A stretch of DNA of 64,000 nucleotides from an uncultured Rhodobacterales bacterium (lineage in GTDB: Bacteria > Pseudomonadota > Alphaproteobacteria > Rhodobacterales > Rhodobacteraceae), in the NCBI GenBank assembly GCA_903845215.1, contig CAIMWI010000012.1, positions 42,385 to 106,384 of the forward strand, in the 5' to 3' direction. Under the pieces are notes generated by a model, which was not told the DNA's origin, ran no database searches, and saw nothing but the letters and a program-made list of their open reading frames with translations. Positions 19,133-28,599 of the stretch are shown in pieces. Both the position numbers and the translations under genes were made by a program. Numbering within the stretch: position 1 is the first letter of the stretch; each line of letters starts with the position of its first letter.

Positions 19133-21601
19133 TTAGGGCGTTGGCATAAGCCGGGTGATGCCGACGGCCCCCGCACGGGCCAGTTGCGGATCCAGCGTCA
19201 TGGGCAGATATTCGCCGCGCCGCCACAGTTCGGACAAATCATCGTAATGGCCTGACATAGGGTGACCACTTTGCCCCGTGGCAATGATAAAAACCGAGCT
19301 TTCTGGATCGGCAAAATCATAAACGCCGCGGTAACCACCGCCATGGACATTCTCGTAAGGGTAAGCCCCCATGCCGCGCGTTTGGCCGCGCATCAATGTA
19401 TTGTCACCGCCACTGGTGCTTTGGCGGATGTTGACAAAGTAATGCAAGACCGGAACCTTGCCCAGAACCGGGTGATCATGCAGCGCTTGATGCGCATCGC
19501 CCCAGCGCCAGCTTTCGATTGCAGGTCCATAGGTTTCCGACAGCGTCAGCAAAGCGTCATCCAAGGCCGTCTTGGCAATCTCGGAACAGCTTTCCACAGC
19601 CACCGATTGCACCACATCGCACCACAAGGATGCACCTTGGGTGTCACGGTAAACGCGTTCGATGAAATCGGGGTTCACATGGGTGATCACGTCAACCAAG
19701 GGCCCAATTTCGTCGCGGGTCAAATGGTCTTGCAGACTGCGCAGCCAAGCTTCGGCAATCAGGGGTTCGGGCAGATGTTCGTTTTCTTCACCGTTCCACC
19801 GCGCCAACAAGGCCAGCGCGTCTTGTCGCATCCGGTCTGGCGTGCCAAGCGGGGCGGCTTCGCCGGTGAACCAAAGATCTTTGCCGATCAAGGGCAGCAA
19901 GGTGCGCAATGTGGGCGAGACGGTGTCCAACTGCGCCTCGATAAAGCTGTCGCGGGTGTGAACCTCGCGGGTTTTCATCAGGGCCAACCAGCGTTGGATG
20001 CGCTGTGTGTCGCCCCATTCGAACGAGACATGGTTGGGAAACGGCCGATCAATGATCTTGTTGTTGGTATTTCCCAAAAGACCCGATGAGGGGTTTTTGA
20101 CGACGGGATTGTCGGCATAGGGAAAAAACCCTTCCCATCGGTTTTGGCCCTGCCATCCTGCGGCGGGCATTCGGCCTTGGGTTTCATGGGCAGCGTTGCG
20201 TTTGGGCATCCGGCCAATCATTTGCAGCGCGATCGTCTTGTCATCAACCAGCATCAGATTTTGCGACGGGGCAACAAAGCCTTGCGCTGCCGAAATCGCC
20301 GCATCGACCGAATGGGCCCGCATGACGGCCAAGGCAGCCGACATCGAGGTGTCAGCCCCATCCAGCGCTGTCCATTCCAAAGCCGCCAAAGCCCCTGTGG
20401 GGGTGACGGTTCCCAGATCATAAAAGCTGGCCGGCAAGATCGGCCCGGCCTGCGACCAAAGCTGCGTAATGGTGACCGGCGCTTGCCCCTTCACCGTGAT
20501 GATCGTGCGCGAGGTTACGAAATCTTTTGGCCCCTGTGGGGTTAGGTATTGATCTGGATTGTCGGGATTGACCCGCTCCATCACGACATCTTGGTCGTCC
20601 AGATAAGACGAGGTCAGCCCCCAGCCCAACAGCTCGCTTCGGCCCAGCAAAACCAAGGGCATGCCCGGAATAGTGGCACCGATCACATCGCCGCTGGAAA
20701 GGTGCAACCGCGCCAGATACCAAATCGACGGCGCGGTAAAATCCAAGTGCGGATCATTGGCAAGCAATCCCCCCCCCGCCGCTGAACGATTGGCCGCAGC
20801 AGCCCAAGCATTCGACGCCCCCGCCATTCCGGCCGAGGGGAAGGGCGAAAGAGGCTGGTCAAGGTCGGCCATGCGCTGCGGGATCTGCCCGGGTATCACG
20901 CTGGGCATCACAGCCGAGTATTGCGGCAGGGCCATAATGCCCTCTCCAGGGGCGTCTGGCAGAATGTCGCGAAGCTGATCAGGCGATAGGGTTAACGACA
21001 AACCCGCGCGCAGAACTTCGTTGTCAAGATGGCCCGACAATTGCAACGCCATCAGCTTTAGGATGGCAATCGAATCGGCCGGTGCCCAAGCGTCAATTTC
21101 TGACGAAAACAAAAAGAATTCCGGTGCGCCGCGCCCCAAAGCGCCCTTGTTCACCTGATCAATCCAAGAATTGACACCCGCAGCATAGGATTTAAGCGCC
21201 GCCGTCGTCTTGGCATCTTGGGCGGCGACCGAAGACAGGGCGAGGTTGTAAAGATCCAACCGACGGATCAATTCATCGGTGCGCAGGGTTTCAGGGCCAA
21301 AGATTTCAGACAAGCGCCCCTGCACCGTGCGGCGCAGCATAGACATTTGCCACAGGCGATCTTGGGCATGGGCAAAACCTAGGGCAAAATAGGCATCTGT
21401 ATCGTTGGCCCCAAAAATATGCGGCACATCGGCATTGTTGCGCACAATTTCCACCGGCGCGGCAATGCCTGCCACCGTCCAATTCGCGTTGTAATCGGGC
21501 AAAGAGCGCGAGATGAAGTAATAGGCCACAGCCAGAACCAAACCGCACAAACACAGCACAAACACCAAGCCGCGCAGGGTCCATTGAAAGGCTTTTAACA
21601 T
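19133..21601 (-). CDS. Penicillin acylase family Ntn-hydrolase
   Basis: An 822-residue precursor of the penicillin G acylase/acyl-homoserine-lactone acylase family. An N-terminal hydrophobic anchor (about residues 10-30) targets it to the periplasm or membrane. The alpha part includes VPHIFGANDTDAYFALGFAHAQDRLWQM. The predicted autocleavage site leaves Ser263 in GASNAWAAA as the N-terminal nucleophile, and LLANDPHLDF follows. C-terminal family signatures such as GGDNTL are present. Substrates could be beta-lactams, N-acyl homoserine lactones or other amides; sequence alone does not decide. It is a single gene with a 133-base spacer to the divergent dehydrogenase gene. Confidence 0.9.
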   Translation of the reverse strand: MLKAFQWTLRGLVFVLCLCGLVLAVAYYFISRSLPDYNANWTVAGIAAPVEIVRNNADVPHIFGANDTDAYFALGFAHAQDRLWQMSMLRRTVQGRLSEIFGPETLRTDELIRRLDLYNLALSSVAAQDAKTTAALKSYAAGVNSWIDQVNKGALGRGAPEFFLFSSEIDAWAPADSIAILKLMALQLSGHLDNEVLRAGLSLTLSPDQLRDILPDAPGEGIMALPQYSAVMPSVIPGQIPQRMADLDQPLSPFPSAGMAGASNAWAAAANRSAAGGGLLANDPHLDFTAPSIWYLARLHLSSGDVIGATIPGMPLVLLGRSELLGWGLTSSYLDDQDVVMERVNPDNPDQYLTPQGPKDFVTSRTIITVKGQAPVTITQLWSQAGPILPASFYDLGTVTPTGALAALEWTALDGADTSMSAALAVMRAHSVDAAISAAQGFVAPSQNLMLVDDKTIALQMIGRMPKRNAAHETQGRMPAAGWQGQNRWEGFFPYADNPVVKNPSSGLLGNTNNKIIDRPFPNHVSFEWGDTQRIQRWLALMKTREVHTRDSFIEAQLDTVSPTLRTLLPLIGKDLWFTGEAAPLGTPDRMRQDALALLARWNGEENEHLPEPLIAEAWLRSLQDHLTRDEIGPLVDVITHVNPDFIERVYRDTQGASLWCDVVQSVAVESCSEIAKTALDDALLTLSETYGPAIESWRWGDAHQALHDHPVLGKVPVLHYFVNIRQSTSGGDNTLMRGQTRGMGAYPYENVHGGGYRGVYDFADPESSVFIIATGQSGHPMSGHYDDLSELWRRGEYLPMTLDPQLARAGAVGITRLMPTP

Positions 21602-21734
21602 CGCAAAAATAGTCCTTTGACGTCAGGCGGGCTGGGCAGGTGACTGGGTTAAAGCAGGTCCTGTGCTTGACGCGCCCTGCGGAATGATCCTCTAGTCCAA
21701 AGCACAACGGCGCACAATTGGCGAGGCGGATAGG

Positions 21735-22598
21735 ATGGCAAAACTGGCGTTTTTGGGCTTAGGCGTGATGGGGTTTCCCATGGCAGGGCATTTGGTGGCC
21801 AAGGGGCACAGTGTCACCGTTTACAACCGCACGCCGGCCAAGGCCAAGCTTTGGGTTGAAAAATTCGGCCAGACCAGTGCCCCGACCCCCGCTTTGGCAG
21901 CCGAGGGGGCCGAGGTGGTGATGGCCTGCGTGGGCAATGACGACGATCTGCGCGCTGTGTGTTTGGGTGAGACTGGGGCTATTGCGGGCATGAAGGCGGG
22001 GGCGATCTTTGTTGATCACACCACTGTGTCGGCCGAAGTCACGCGCGAATTGGGCGCCTTGGCAGGCGCGCAGGGCAATGGGTTTATCGACGCACCTTTA
22101 TCGGGTGGTCAAGCGGGGGCAGAGAACGGGGTTTTGTCCATAATGTGCGGTGGGCTGCCCGATATCTACGCAAAGGTAGAACCCATCTTGCAAAGCTATG
22201 CCCGCATCTGCCGCCTTTTGGGTGGGCCAGGTTCGGGGCAATTGGCCAAGATGATGAACCAGATCTGCATCGCGGGTCTGGTGCAGGGCTTGGCCGAGGC
22301 CTTGGCCTTCGGGCAAAAGGCCGGGTTGGATGGGGCTGCGGTGGTTGAAGTGATATCTCAGGGCGCTGCGGGCAGCTGGCAAATGGTCAACCGGCACAAA
22401 ACCATGTTGGACGATAAGTTCGACTTTGGCTTTGCCGTGGATTGGATGCGCAAAGATCTTGGCATTTGTCTGGCGACGGCAAACCAGATTGGCGCAAGCT
22501 TGCCCGTAACAGCCTTGGTCGACCAGTTTTACAAAGACATCCAACGCATGGGTGGGCAGCGCAACGACACCTCTAGCCTGATCCGCCGCCTGAAATAG
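21735..22598 (+). CDS. NAD(P)-dependent oxidoreductase, 3-hydroxyisobutyrate dehydrogenase family
   Basis: A 287-residue beta-hydroxyacid dehydrogenase. The Rossmann motif is GLGVMGFPMAGHL at residues 7-19, the substrate motif is FIDAPLSGGQAGAENG, and the catalytic lysine lies in GSGQLAKMMNQI. The TPAKA segment after VTVYNR suggests NADP-type recognition, though this is an inference. The product could act on 3-hydroxyisobutyrate, tartronate semialdehyde or succinic semialdehyde; no pathway neighbours help. The ATG at 21735 directly follows AGGCGGATAGG. Confidence 0.88.
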   Translation: MAKLAFLGLGVMGFPMAGHLVAKGHSVTVYNRTPAKAKLWVEKFGQTSAPTPALAAEGAEVVMACVGNDDDLRAVCLGETGAIAGMKAGAIFVDHTTVSAEVTRELGALAGAQGNGFIDAPLSGGQAGAENGVLSIMCGGLPDIYAKVEPILQSYARICRLLGGPGSGQLAKMMNQICIAGLVQGLAEALAFGQKAGLDGAAVVEVISQGAAGSWQMVNRHKTMLDDKFDFGFAVDWMRKDLGICLATANQIGASLPVTALVDQFYKDIQRMGGQRNDTSSLIRRLK

Positions 22599-22601
22599 CC
22601 A

Positions 22602-22620
22602 GATGGGTCAAAGGCCCATC
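22602..22620. terminator. Short hairpin between convergent genes
   Basis: GATGGG and CCCATC form a 6-bp stem with a seven-base loop, a few bases after the stop of the dehydrogenase gene and before the end of the SYLF gene. A short TTTT follows eight bases later on the plus strand. A modest terminator candidate. Confidence 0.4.
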
Positions 22621-22639
22621 CGTACTTTTCGAAATCGCC

Positions 22640-23206
22640 TTACGGGATGATGCGGCTGTATTTCACGCCTTGCAGCGTAGCCCCAGCGATCAAGCCCTGC
22701 TGACCGAAGATCAAAGCCACAACAGGGTCAAGTTCGGTCGTGTCTTTGCCGATGGATGCGCCTTGCGCCGGTGTTGCATATTCAACCCCTGCCCCAGCCG
22801 CCCAACCATTGCTAGAGCGGAACTTTTGCAACGCATCTTCGGTGAGAAAGAAAATCGCATGGGCATATTGCTGTGCGCCCACTTGAAAGCCGAACGAGGC
22901 CGAGGTGGCGGAATAGTAATCCACCGTCATTCCATTGATCTGCAACGCCCCGCGCCCATAGGCGCCACCAAAGCCAAAGCCCGCTTCGGTCACAAGCGGC
23001 ATATACAAAACCCCCTTGGCATTTGCGGTCAAAGACTGCGCGCCGGGATAACGTTCTAACAGATAGGTTTTAGACGATTCGACGCGCGCGTCGATCGTTT
23101 CGGCGGCGTTTGAATTTACACCATTGCCCATGATCGCACTGTCACAAGCCGCCAGCCCCAAAGATGACGCGCCCAACACCAAAAAAGTCCGTCGAGAAAT
23201 AGCCAT
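22640..23206 (-). CDS. SYLF/YSC84-domain lipoprotein
   Basis: A 188-residue predicted lipoprotein. The signal sequence MAISRRTFLVLGASSLGLAAC ends in a lipobox (LAAC, Cys21), after a twin-arginine-like SRRTFL. The rest matches the SYLF (YSC84, lipid-binding) domain: AKGVLYMPLVTEAGFGFGGAYGRGAL, SATSASFGFQVGAQQYAHAIFFL, and a final GLIAGATLQGVKYSRI. The start at 23206 is chosen because GAGGCG lies six bases before the ATG. The family binds phosphoinositides in eukaryotes; the bacterial role is not clear. It is monocistronic. Confidence 0.85.
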   Translation of the reverse strand: MAISRRTFLVLGASSLGLAACDSAIMGNGVNSNAAETIDARVESSKTYLLERYPGAQSLTANAKGVLYMPLVTEAGFGFGGAYGRGALQINGMTVDYYSATSASFGFQVGAQQYAHAIFFLTEDALQKFRSSNGWAAGAGVEYATPAQGASIGKDTTELDPVVALIFGQQGLIAGATLQGVKYSRIIP

Positions 23207-23466
23207 GATACGCCTCATATTGCCTGGGGTCTGTAGCCCCTTGTTTGCAGAATAACAGGCTAAGCGCCCTTCGCCAAGCGCCCTGCTTGTGCGCGTTGGA
23301 ATAACGCTTGCCAAAACAAACGCGGTTCGATGAAGCAAGGCGCGTGCAAACGATACCGCTTGCTTCACGGTGACGTCAGCACATGCCGCAGACAAATCCC
23401 AAGACCCAAAGCCGAAAAATCACACAAGGGATCGCAAGTTTGCGCCATCAGCGGCAATGGCCCACA

Positions 23467-24474
23467 TCACGCCTTGCCCGCACGGATCGCCCGCGCCGCG
23501 TCGACGGCGAAATAGGTCAAAACCCCGTCACACCCGGCGCGGCGAAAGGCCATCAGGCTTTCAAGCATGACCTTTTCGCCGTCAATCCAGCCATTCAGCG
23601 CCGCCCCCTTGATCATCGCATATTCGCCCGACACCTGATAGGCATAGGTCGGCGCGCCAAAGGTGTCTTTCACGCGGCGACAGATATCCAGATAGGGCAT
23701 GCCGGGTTTGACCATCACCATATCGGCCCCCTGCATCAGATCACGTTCGACCAAGCGCAATGCCTCGTCAGAGTTGGCGGGGTTCATCTGGTAGGTTTTC
23801 TTATCACCCTTCAGCGCACCCGTGGCCCCCACAGCATCGCGGAAAGGGCCGTAAAAGGCGCTGGCATATTTGGCGGCATAAGACAGGATCGCGACGTTTT
23901 GGTGGCCCGCAGCCTCCATCGCTTGGCGAAGGGCACCGATGCGGCCATCCATCATATCTGACGGGCCTAGGATATCTGCGCCCGAGTCGGCTTGGGCCAA
24001 GGCCATCTTGACCAAGCACTCTACGGTTTCATCGTTCAAGATCACGCCGTCTTGCACCAACCCGTCATGGCCGTTGCTGTTATAGGGGTCTAGCGCCACA
24101 TCGGTCATCACGGCAATGTCTGGGACGGCGGCTTTGATGGCGCGGATGGCGCGGTTGGTCAGGTTGTCGGGGTTCCACGCCTCTTCGCAGCCGGGGGTTT
24201 TGACCTCGGGCTTGGTATAGGGGAACAGGCAAATCGCAGGGATACCAAGGCTTGCCGCTTCTTGGGCCGCTTCAACCAGCAGATCAACTGAGCGGCGAAC
24301 GACGCCGGGCATCGAGGCGATGGTTTGCGTCACACCGTGTCCATCGCAGACAAAAACTGGCCAGATCAGATCATTGACGGACAGCGTGTTTTCCTGCGCC
24401 AAGGCCCGAAGCGGCGCAGATGTGCGCAGCCGGCGAAAGCGGGCGGCAGGATGGGGGGCGGAAATCGGACGCAT
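23467..24474 (-). CDS. hemB: Delta-aminolevulinic acid dehydratase (porphobilinogen synthase)
   Basis: Condenses two 5-aminolevulinate molecules to porphobilinogen in tetrapyrrole synthesis. The 335-residue enzyme has both active-site lysines, in SYAAKYASAFYGPFRDA (Lys202) and VMVKPGMPYLD (Lys256). The usual zinc-cysteine region reads TDVALDPYNSNGHDG (from residue 124), with aspartate and alanine in place of the cysteines, so it should not need catalytic zinc; relatives of this type use magnesium or no metal. The start at 24474 has GAGGG before the ATG. It is monocistronic and divergent from the gene upstream of mfd. Confidence 0.96.
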   Translation of the reverse strand: MRPISAPHPAARFRRLRTSAPLRALAQENTLSVNDLIWPVFVCDGHGVTQTIASMPGVVRRSVDLLVEAAQEAASLGIPAICLFPYTKPEVKTPGCEEAWNPDNLTNRAIRAIKAAVPDIAVMTDVALDPYNSNGHDGLVQDGVILNDETVECLVKMALAQADSGADILGPSDMMDGRIGALRQAMEAAGHQNVAILSYAAKYASAFYGPFRDAVGATGALKGDKKTYQMNPANSDEALRLVERDLMQGADMVMVKPGMPYLDICRRVKDTFGAPTYAYQVSGEYAMIKGAALNGWIDGEKVMLESLMAFRRAGCDGVLTYFAVDAARAIRAGKA

Positions 24475-24558
24475 AGAACCCTCTAAAACGGCTTGCAGCT
24501 TTGTCACTTGCCTGACATGGAATAACCAAAGTCTCAAGACCTCTGAGGGAACGACGCG

Positions 24559-25083
24559 GTGAGCTTGTACAAATTGAGTGTCGAGTTCCTCGACCTTCGA
24601 TCCTTTTCAAACCTGTGGTACTGGATTGCCGTGTTTGCCGTCTGGGCAAAAGCCATAGGTTGGGGGCTGGGCGTGCCCTATGACATGGTGCGCAAAGCGC
24701 GCCGCGAGGGCGGGCAAGCGCTGTACGAATTAGAGGTGATGGCGCGGATCACCACAGGTCGAATGTTGGCAACTTCGCGCGGCTTTGGGCCTTGGCTGGT
24801 TGGCATGGTTAGCTTTGGGGTCACATCTTTGGCGCTTTTGGGCTTTGTTTATCACTCTGGATTGGCCGAGGCGGTCTTTTGCCTGTTCGCGCCGATGTGC
24901 GGCTTGGGGTACCTGTCTTTGCGCGCTGCCCTGCGGGTGGAAGCGGGCGAAGGGCAAGGAGAGCTGTTGTTAGCGCTTTTGACAGCGCACCGCAGATCGG
25001 CGCAAGCTTTGGCAAGCTTGGCTGTGGGGGCCACGATTTTGCTGGGCCTATACGACAAAGCCCACTTTTTTAGCCCCATCTAA
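24559..25083 (+). CDS. Uncharacterised small membrane protein upstream of mfd
   Basis: Product of 174 residues with about four hydrophobic segments (near residues 18-38, 78-100, 105-125 and 150-168). The N-terminus reads LSVEFLDLRSFSNLWYWIAV, and a positively charged cytoplasmic stretch VRKARREGGQ follows the first segment. The start is a GTG at 24559 behind GAGGGA. The stop lies two bases before the mfd start, so the two are almost certainly co-transcribed. I do not recognise a characterised family; close relatives in Rhodobacterales seem to carry only vague names. No function is assigned. Confidence 0.75.
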   Translation: MSLYKLSVEFLDLRSFSNLWYWIAVFAVWAKAIGWGLGVPYDMVRKARREGGQALYELEVMARITTGRMLATSRGFGPWLVGMVSFGVTSLALLGFVYHSGLAEAVFCLFAPMCGLGYLSLRAALRVEAGEGQGELLLALLTAHRRSAQALASLAVGATILLGLYDKAHFFSPI

Positions 25084-25085
25084 CG

Positions 25086-28000
25086 ATGGCCGATCGCATC
25101 ATTCTGGGCGGCGCGCCCGAGGGCTTTGACGCCAAGCTTTTGGCCCGTGAAGCAGCACGAGGCCAACCCGTGATCCACATCGCCCGCGACGACCGCCGGA
25201 TGGAGGCGATGCGCGCCGCCTTGGCCGTTTTGGCCCCCGCCAGCGTGATCTTGGAATTTCCGGCTTGGGATTGTTTGCCCTATGACCGCGTCTCGCCCAA
25301 TCCTGATATCGGCGCACGCCGCATGTCGACATTGGCAGCCCTTGCGGCGGGGGTTCCGCGGCCCTTCGTTCTGCTGACAACAATGAATGCCGCAACCCAG
25401 CGCATTCCGGCCCGCGATGTGCTGGAAACCGCCTCTTTTGCGGCCAAACTGGGCGACCGCGTGGACGAGGCGCGCTTGAAGCGGTTCTTGGCCAATATGG
25501 GCTTTTCGCCTGTGTCCACTGTGGCAGAACCTGGCGATTACGCCCTGCGCGGCGGGATTGTCGATATCTTCCCCCCCGGTCGCGGCGGCCCCGTGCGTTT
25601 GGATTTCTTTGGCGACCAGTTGGACGGTATTCGCCGCTTTGACCCAGCCACCCAACGCACCACGCAAAAGCTGACGGCGGTGGAATTCGCAACCATGTCA
25701 GAAGTGTTGCTAGACGATGCCGCCATCGCGCGCTTTCGCCAGAACTACCGTGCGGAATTTGGTGCGGGCGGATCGGATGATCCGCTGTATGAAGCGGTCT
25801 CAGCCGGACGCAAGCACCAGGGCATGGAACATTGGCTGCCCTTCTTTCATGCCCGCCTTGAAACGCTGTTTGATTATATGCCCACCGCCTCGGTGATCTT
25901 GGACGACCAAGTCACCGCGGCCCGCCTGTCACGCTGGGAAGGCATTGCCGACCAATACGATAGCCGGTTTGAGGCGATGACAACCAAGGGTCGGTTGGAC
26001 ACGGTCTATAAACCCTCGGCCCCGGGGCTTTTGTATCTTGACGATGCGGCGTGGGAACAAGCCTTGGCCCCCCACCGCGTTTTGCAACTGTCCCCCCTGC
26101 CCCAATCCCCCGGCCCGGGCGTTCTGGATGCCCAAGGCCGCATCGGGCGCAACTTTGCCCCCGAACGCCAACAAGAAAACGTCAGCCTGTTTGGCGCCTT
26201 TGCCGACCATCTGCGCGCCTGTCTGAAAGACAGCCACGTCGTGATCGCCTCGTATTCTGACGGGGCGCGCGAGCGGTTGAAAGGGCTGTTGGAAGACGAA
26301 AAGATCAAGACCCTCAAAGAGATCAAAGATTTCCGCGATATCCCCGACGGGCGCGGCGGGCTGTTCTTGGTGATCTGGCCGCTTGAGGCAGGCTTTCGCG
26401 CCCCCGATCTGACGGTGATCTCGGAACAAGATGTCTTGGGCGAACGCATGGTCGGCAAACCGCGCAAAAAGCGCAAAGCCGACAATTTCCTACGCGAGGT
26501 CGACACCCTGACCCCCGGCGATCTGGTGGTGCATGTCGAACACGGCGTGGGGCGCTATCTGGGGCTGGAAACGATCACCGCCCTTGGCGCACCGCATGCC
26601 TGTGTGGCGCTGGAATATGCCGAAAACGCCAAGCTGTATCTGCCGGTTGAAAACATCGAACTTCTCAGCCGCTACGGCCATGAAGAGGGCCTGCTAGATC
26701 GTCTGGGTGGCGGCGCGTGGCAGGCAAAAAAGGCCAAGCTGAAAGAGCGTATCCGCGAAATCGCCGACCGTTTGATGCGGGTTGCCGCCGAACGCGCCCT
26801 GCGCCACGCCCCCATTCTGGAAGCCCCCCATTCCATATGGGAGGCCTTTGCCGCCCGCTTCCCCTATACCGAAACCGATGACCAGTTGTCCGCCATTGCC
26901 GATGTGGTGGCCGATCTGGAAAAAGGCTCGCCGATGGACCGCCTGATTGTCGGCGACGTCGGCTTTGGCAAGACCGAGGTCGCGATGCGCGCGGCCTTTG
27001 TGGCAGCCCTTTCGGGGCAACAGGTGGCAGTGATCTGCCCCACAACCTTGTTGGCGCGTCAGCATTACCGCAGCTTTGCCGAACGCTTTCGCGGCTTTAA
27101 CATCTCGGTCAAACCCCTTTCGCGCTTTGTGGGCACCAAAGAGGCCAATGCCACGCGGGCCGGTCTGGCCGATGGCAGCGTGGATATCGTGGTGGGCACG
27201 CATGCGCTGTTGGCCAAGGGCGTCAGCTTCAACCGGTTGGGCCTGATGGTGATCGACGAAGAGCAGCACTTTGGCGTCAGCCATAAAGAGCGCCTCAAAG
27301 AGATGCGCTCGGAAATCCATGTGCTGACCCTGACCGCCACCCCCATCCCGCGCACGTTGCAACTGTCGCTGACAGGGGTGCGCGACCTGTCGATCATCGC
27401 CACCCCACCTGTCGACCGGCTGTCGATCAGAACCTATGTGTCCGAGTTTGACTCCATCACCATCCGCGAAGCTTTGCTGCGCGAACATTACCGCGGCGGG
27501 CAAAGCTTCTATGTCGTCCCCCGCATCAGCGACCTGCACGATATTGAAGATTTCCTCAAAACCCACGTGCCCGAAGTGACCTATTGCATCGCCCACGGCC
27601 AAATGGCGGCGGGCGAGTTAGACGACCGGATGAACCAGTTCTACGATGGCAAATATGATGTGCTTTTGGCCACAACCATTGTCGAATCAGGTCTGGATAT
27701 CCCCACCGCCAACACGATGATCGTGCACCGCGCGGATATGTTCGGTCTTAGCCAGCTGTACCAAATTCGCGGCCGCGTCGGGCGTTCCAAAACCCGCGCC
27801 TATGCCTATCTGACAACCAAACCCCGCGCGCCCCTGACACCACAAGCCAGCAAACGCCTGCGCCTGCTTGGCAGCCTTGATACCTTAGGCGCAGGGTTCA
27901 ACCTTGCCTCGCATGACCTTGATCTGCGCGGTGCTGGCAATTTGCTGGGTGAAGAGCAATCGGGCCATGTCAAAGAGGTGGGCTACGAACTGTACCAGCA

Positions 28001-28526
28001 GATGCTGGAAGAAACGATCGCAAAGATCAAATCGGGGGAATTGCAGGGCCTGTCGAAGCTTGACGATTCGTGGTCGCCCCAGATCAATCTTGGCGTGCCT
28101 GTGATGATCCCCGACAGCTATATCCCCGATCTTGACATCCGCCTTGGCCTGTACCGCCGCCTGTCTAGCCTTGCCACCAAGGTTGAACTCGAAGGCTTCG
28201 CCGCCGAACTGATCGACCGCTTCGGCCCGATCCCTAAGGAGGTGAACACCCTCATGGTGATCGTGCGCATCAAAGCCCTGTGCAAAAAGGCCGGCATGTC
28301 GCGGCTGGATGTCGGGCCCAAAGGGGCCACGGTGCAGTTTCACAACGACAAATTCGCCAATCCCGTAGGCCTTGTCGAATTCATGAAAGCCCAAGGCCCC
28401 GCCGCGCGCATCCAAGGCAATAAGATCGTGCTTATGGGCGAGATGAAGGGCGAAAGCGACCGCATCAAAGCGGCCTTTGCCATTGCCAAAGACTTGGCCG
28501 AAAAGGTCGTCAAACCCAAAGGCTAA
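25086..28526 (+). CDS. mfd: Transcription-repair coupling factor
   Basis: ATP-dependent translocase that removes RNA polymerase stalled at lesions and recruits UvrA. The 1146-residue product has a UvrB-like N-terminal part (EFPAWDCLPYDRVSPNPD, FPPGRGGPVRLDFFGDQLD), the RNA polymerase-interaction domain (LTPGDLVVHVEHGVGRYLGLE, near residue 475), and helicase motifs: VGDVGFGKTEVAMRAAF (Walker A), VIDEEQHFGV (DEEQ box), LTLTATPIPRTLQ, and QIRGRVGRS. The C-terminal TRCF domain follows (VPVMIPDSYI). Length is normal. It follows a small membrane protein gene by two bases and ends in intergenic element copy B. Confidence 0.97.
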   Translation: MADRIILGGAPEGFDAKLLAREAARGQPVIHIARDDRRMEAMRAALAVLAPASVILEFPAWDCLPYDRVSPNPDIGARRMSTLAALAAGVPRPFVLLTTMNAATQRIPARDVLETASFAAKLGDRVDEARLKRFLANMGFSPVSTVAEPGDYALRGGIVDIFPPGRGGPVRLDFFGDQLDGIRRFDPATQRTTQKLTAVEFATMSEVLLDDAAIARFRQNYRAEFGAGGSDDPLYEAVSAGRKHQGMEHWLPFFHARLETLFDYMPTASVILDDQVTAARLSRWEGIADQYDSRFEAMTTKGRLDTVYKPSAPGLLYLDDAAWEQALAPHRVLQLSPLPQSPGPGVLDAQGRIGRNFAPERQQENVSLFGAFADHLRACLKDSHVVIASYSDGARERLKGLLEDEKIKTLKEIKDFRDIPDGRGGLFLVIWPLEAGFRAPDLTVISEQDVLGERMVGKPRKKRKADNFLREVDTLTPGDLVVHVEHGVGRYLGLETITALGAPHACVALEYAENAKLYLPVENIELLSRYGHEEGLLDRLGGGAWQAKKAKLKERIREIADRLMRVAAERALRHAPILEAPHSIWEAFAARFPYTETDDQLSAIADVVADLEKGSPMDRLIVGDVGFGKTEVAMRAAFVAALSGQQVAVICPTTLLARQHYRSFAERFRGFNISVKPLSRFVGTKEANATRAGLADGSVDIVVGTHALLAKGVSFNRLGLMVIDEEQHFGVSHKERLKEMRSEIHVLTLTATPIPRTLQLSLTGVRDLSIIATPPVDRLSIRTYVSEFDSITIREALLREHYRGGQSFYVVPRISDLHDIEDFLKTHVPEVTYCIAHGQMAAGELDDRMNQFYDGKYDVLLATTIVESGLDIPTANTMIVHRADMFGLSQLYQIRGRVGRSKTRAYAYLTTKPRAPLTPQASKRLRLLGSLDTLGAGFNLASHDLDLRGAGNLLGEEQSGHVKEVGYELYQQMLEETIAKIKSGELQGLSKLDDSWSPQINLGVPVMIPDSYIPDLDIRLGLYRRLSSLATKVELEGFAAELIDRFGPIPKEVNTLMVIVRIKALCKKAGMSRLDVGPKGATVQFHNDKFANPVGLVEFMKAQGPAARIQGNKIVLMGEMKGESDRIKAAFAIAKDLAEKVVKPKG

Positions 28527-28564
28527 CCCCCCGCACCCCCCTTTCATATGTGCCCAAATATCCC
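28527..28564 (+). repeat. Intergenic element copy B, abutting the mfd stop
   Basis: Directly after the mfd TAA comes a CCCCCCGCACCCCC tract, then the 23-base core (28542-28564: TTTCATATG then TGCCCAAATATCCC) and CCGCGGAGCG. The C-rich tract and core match copy A at 12464-12501 almost base for base, although the flanking genes are unrelated. It lies at the convergent mfd/hflX junction. Confidence 0.8.
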
Positions 28565-28599
28565 CCGCGGAGCGTCCACCGCCAGCCCCGCGCGCAGGT

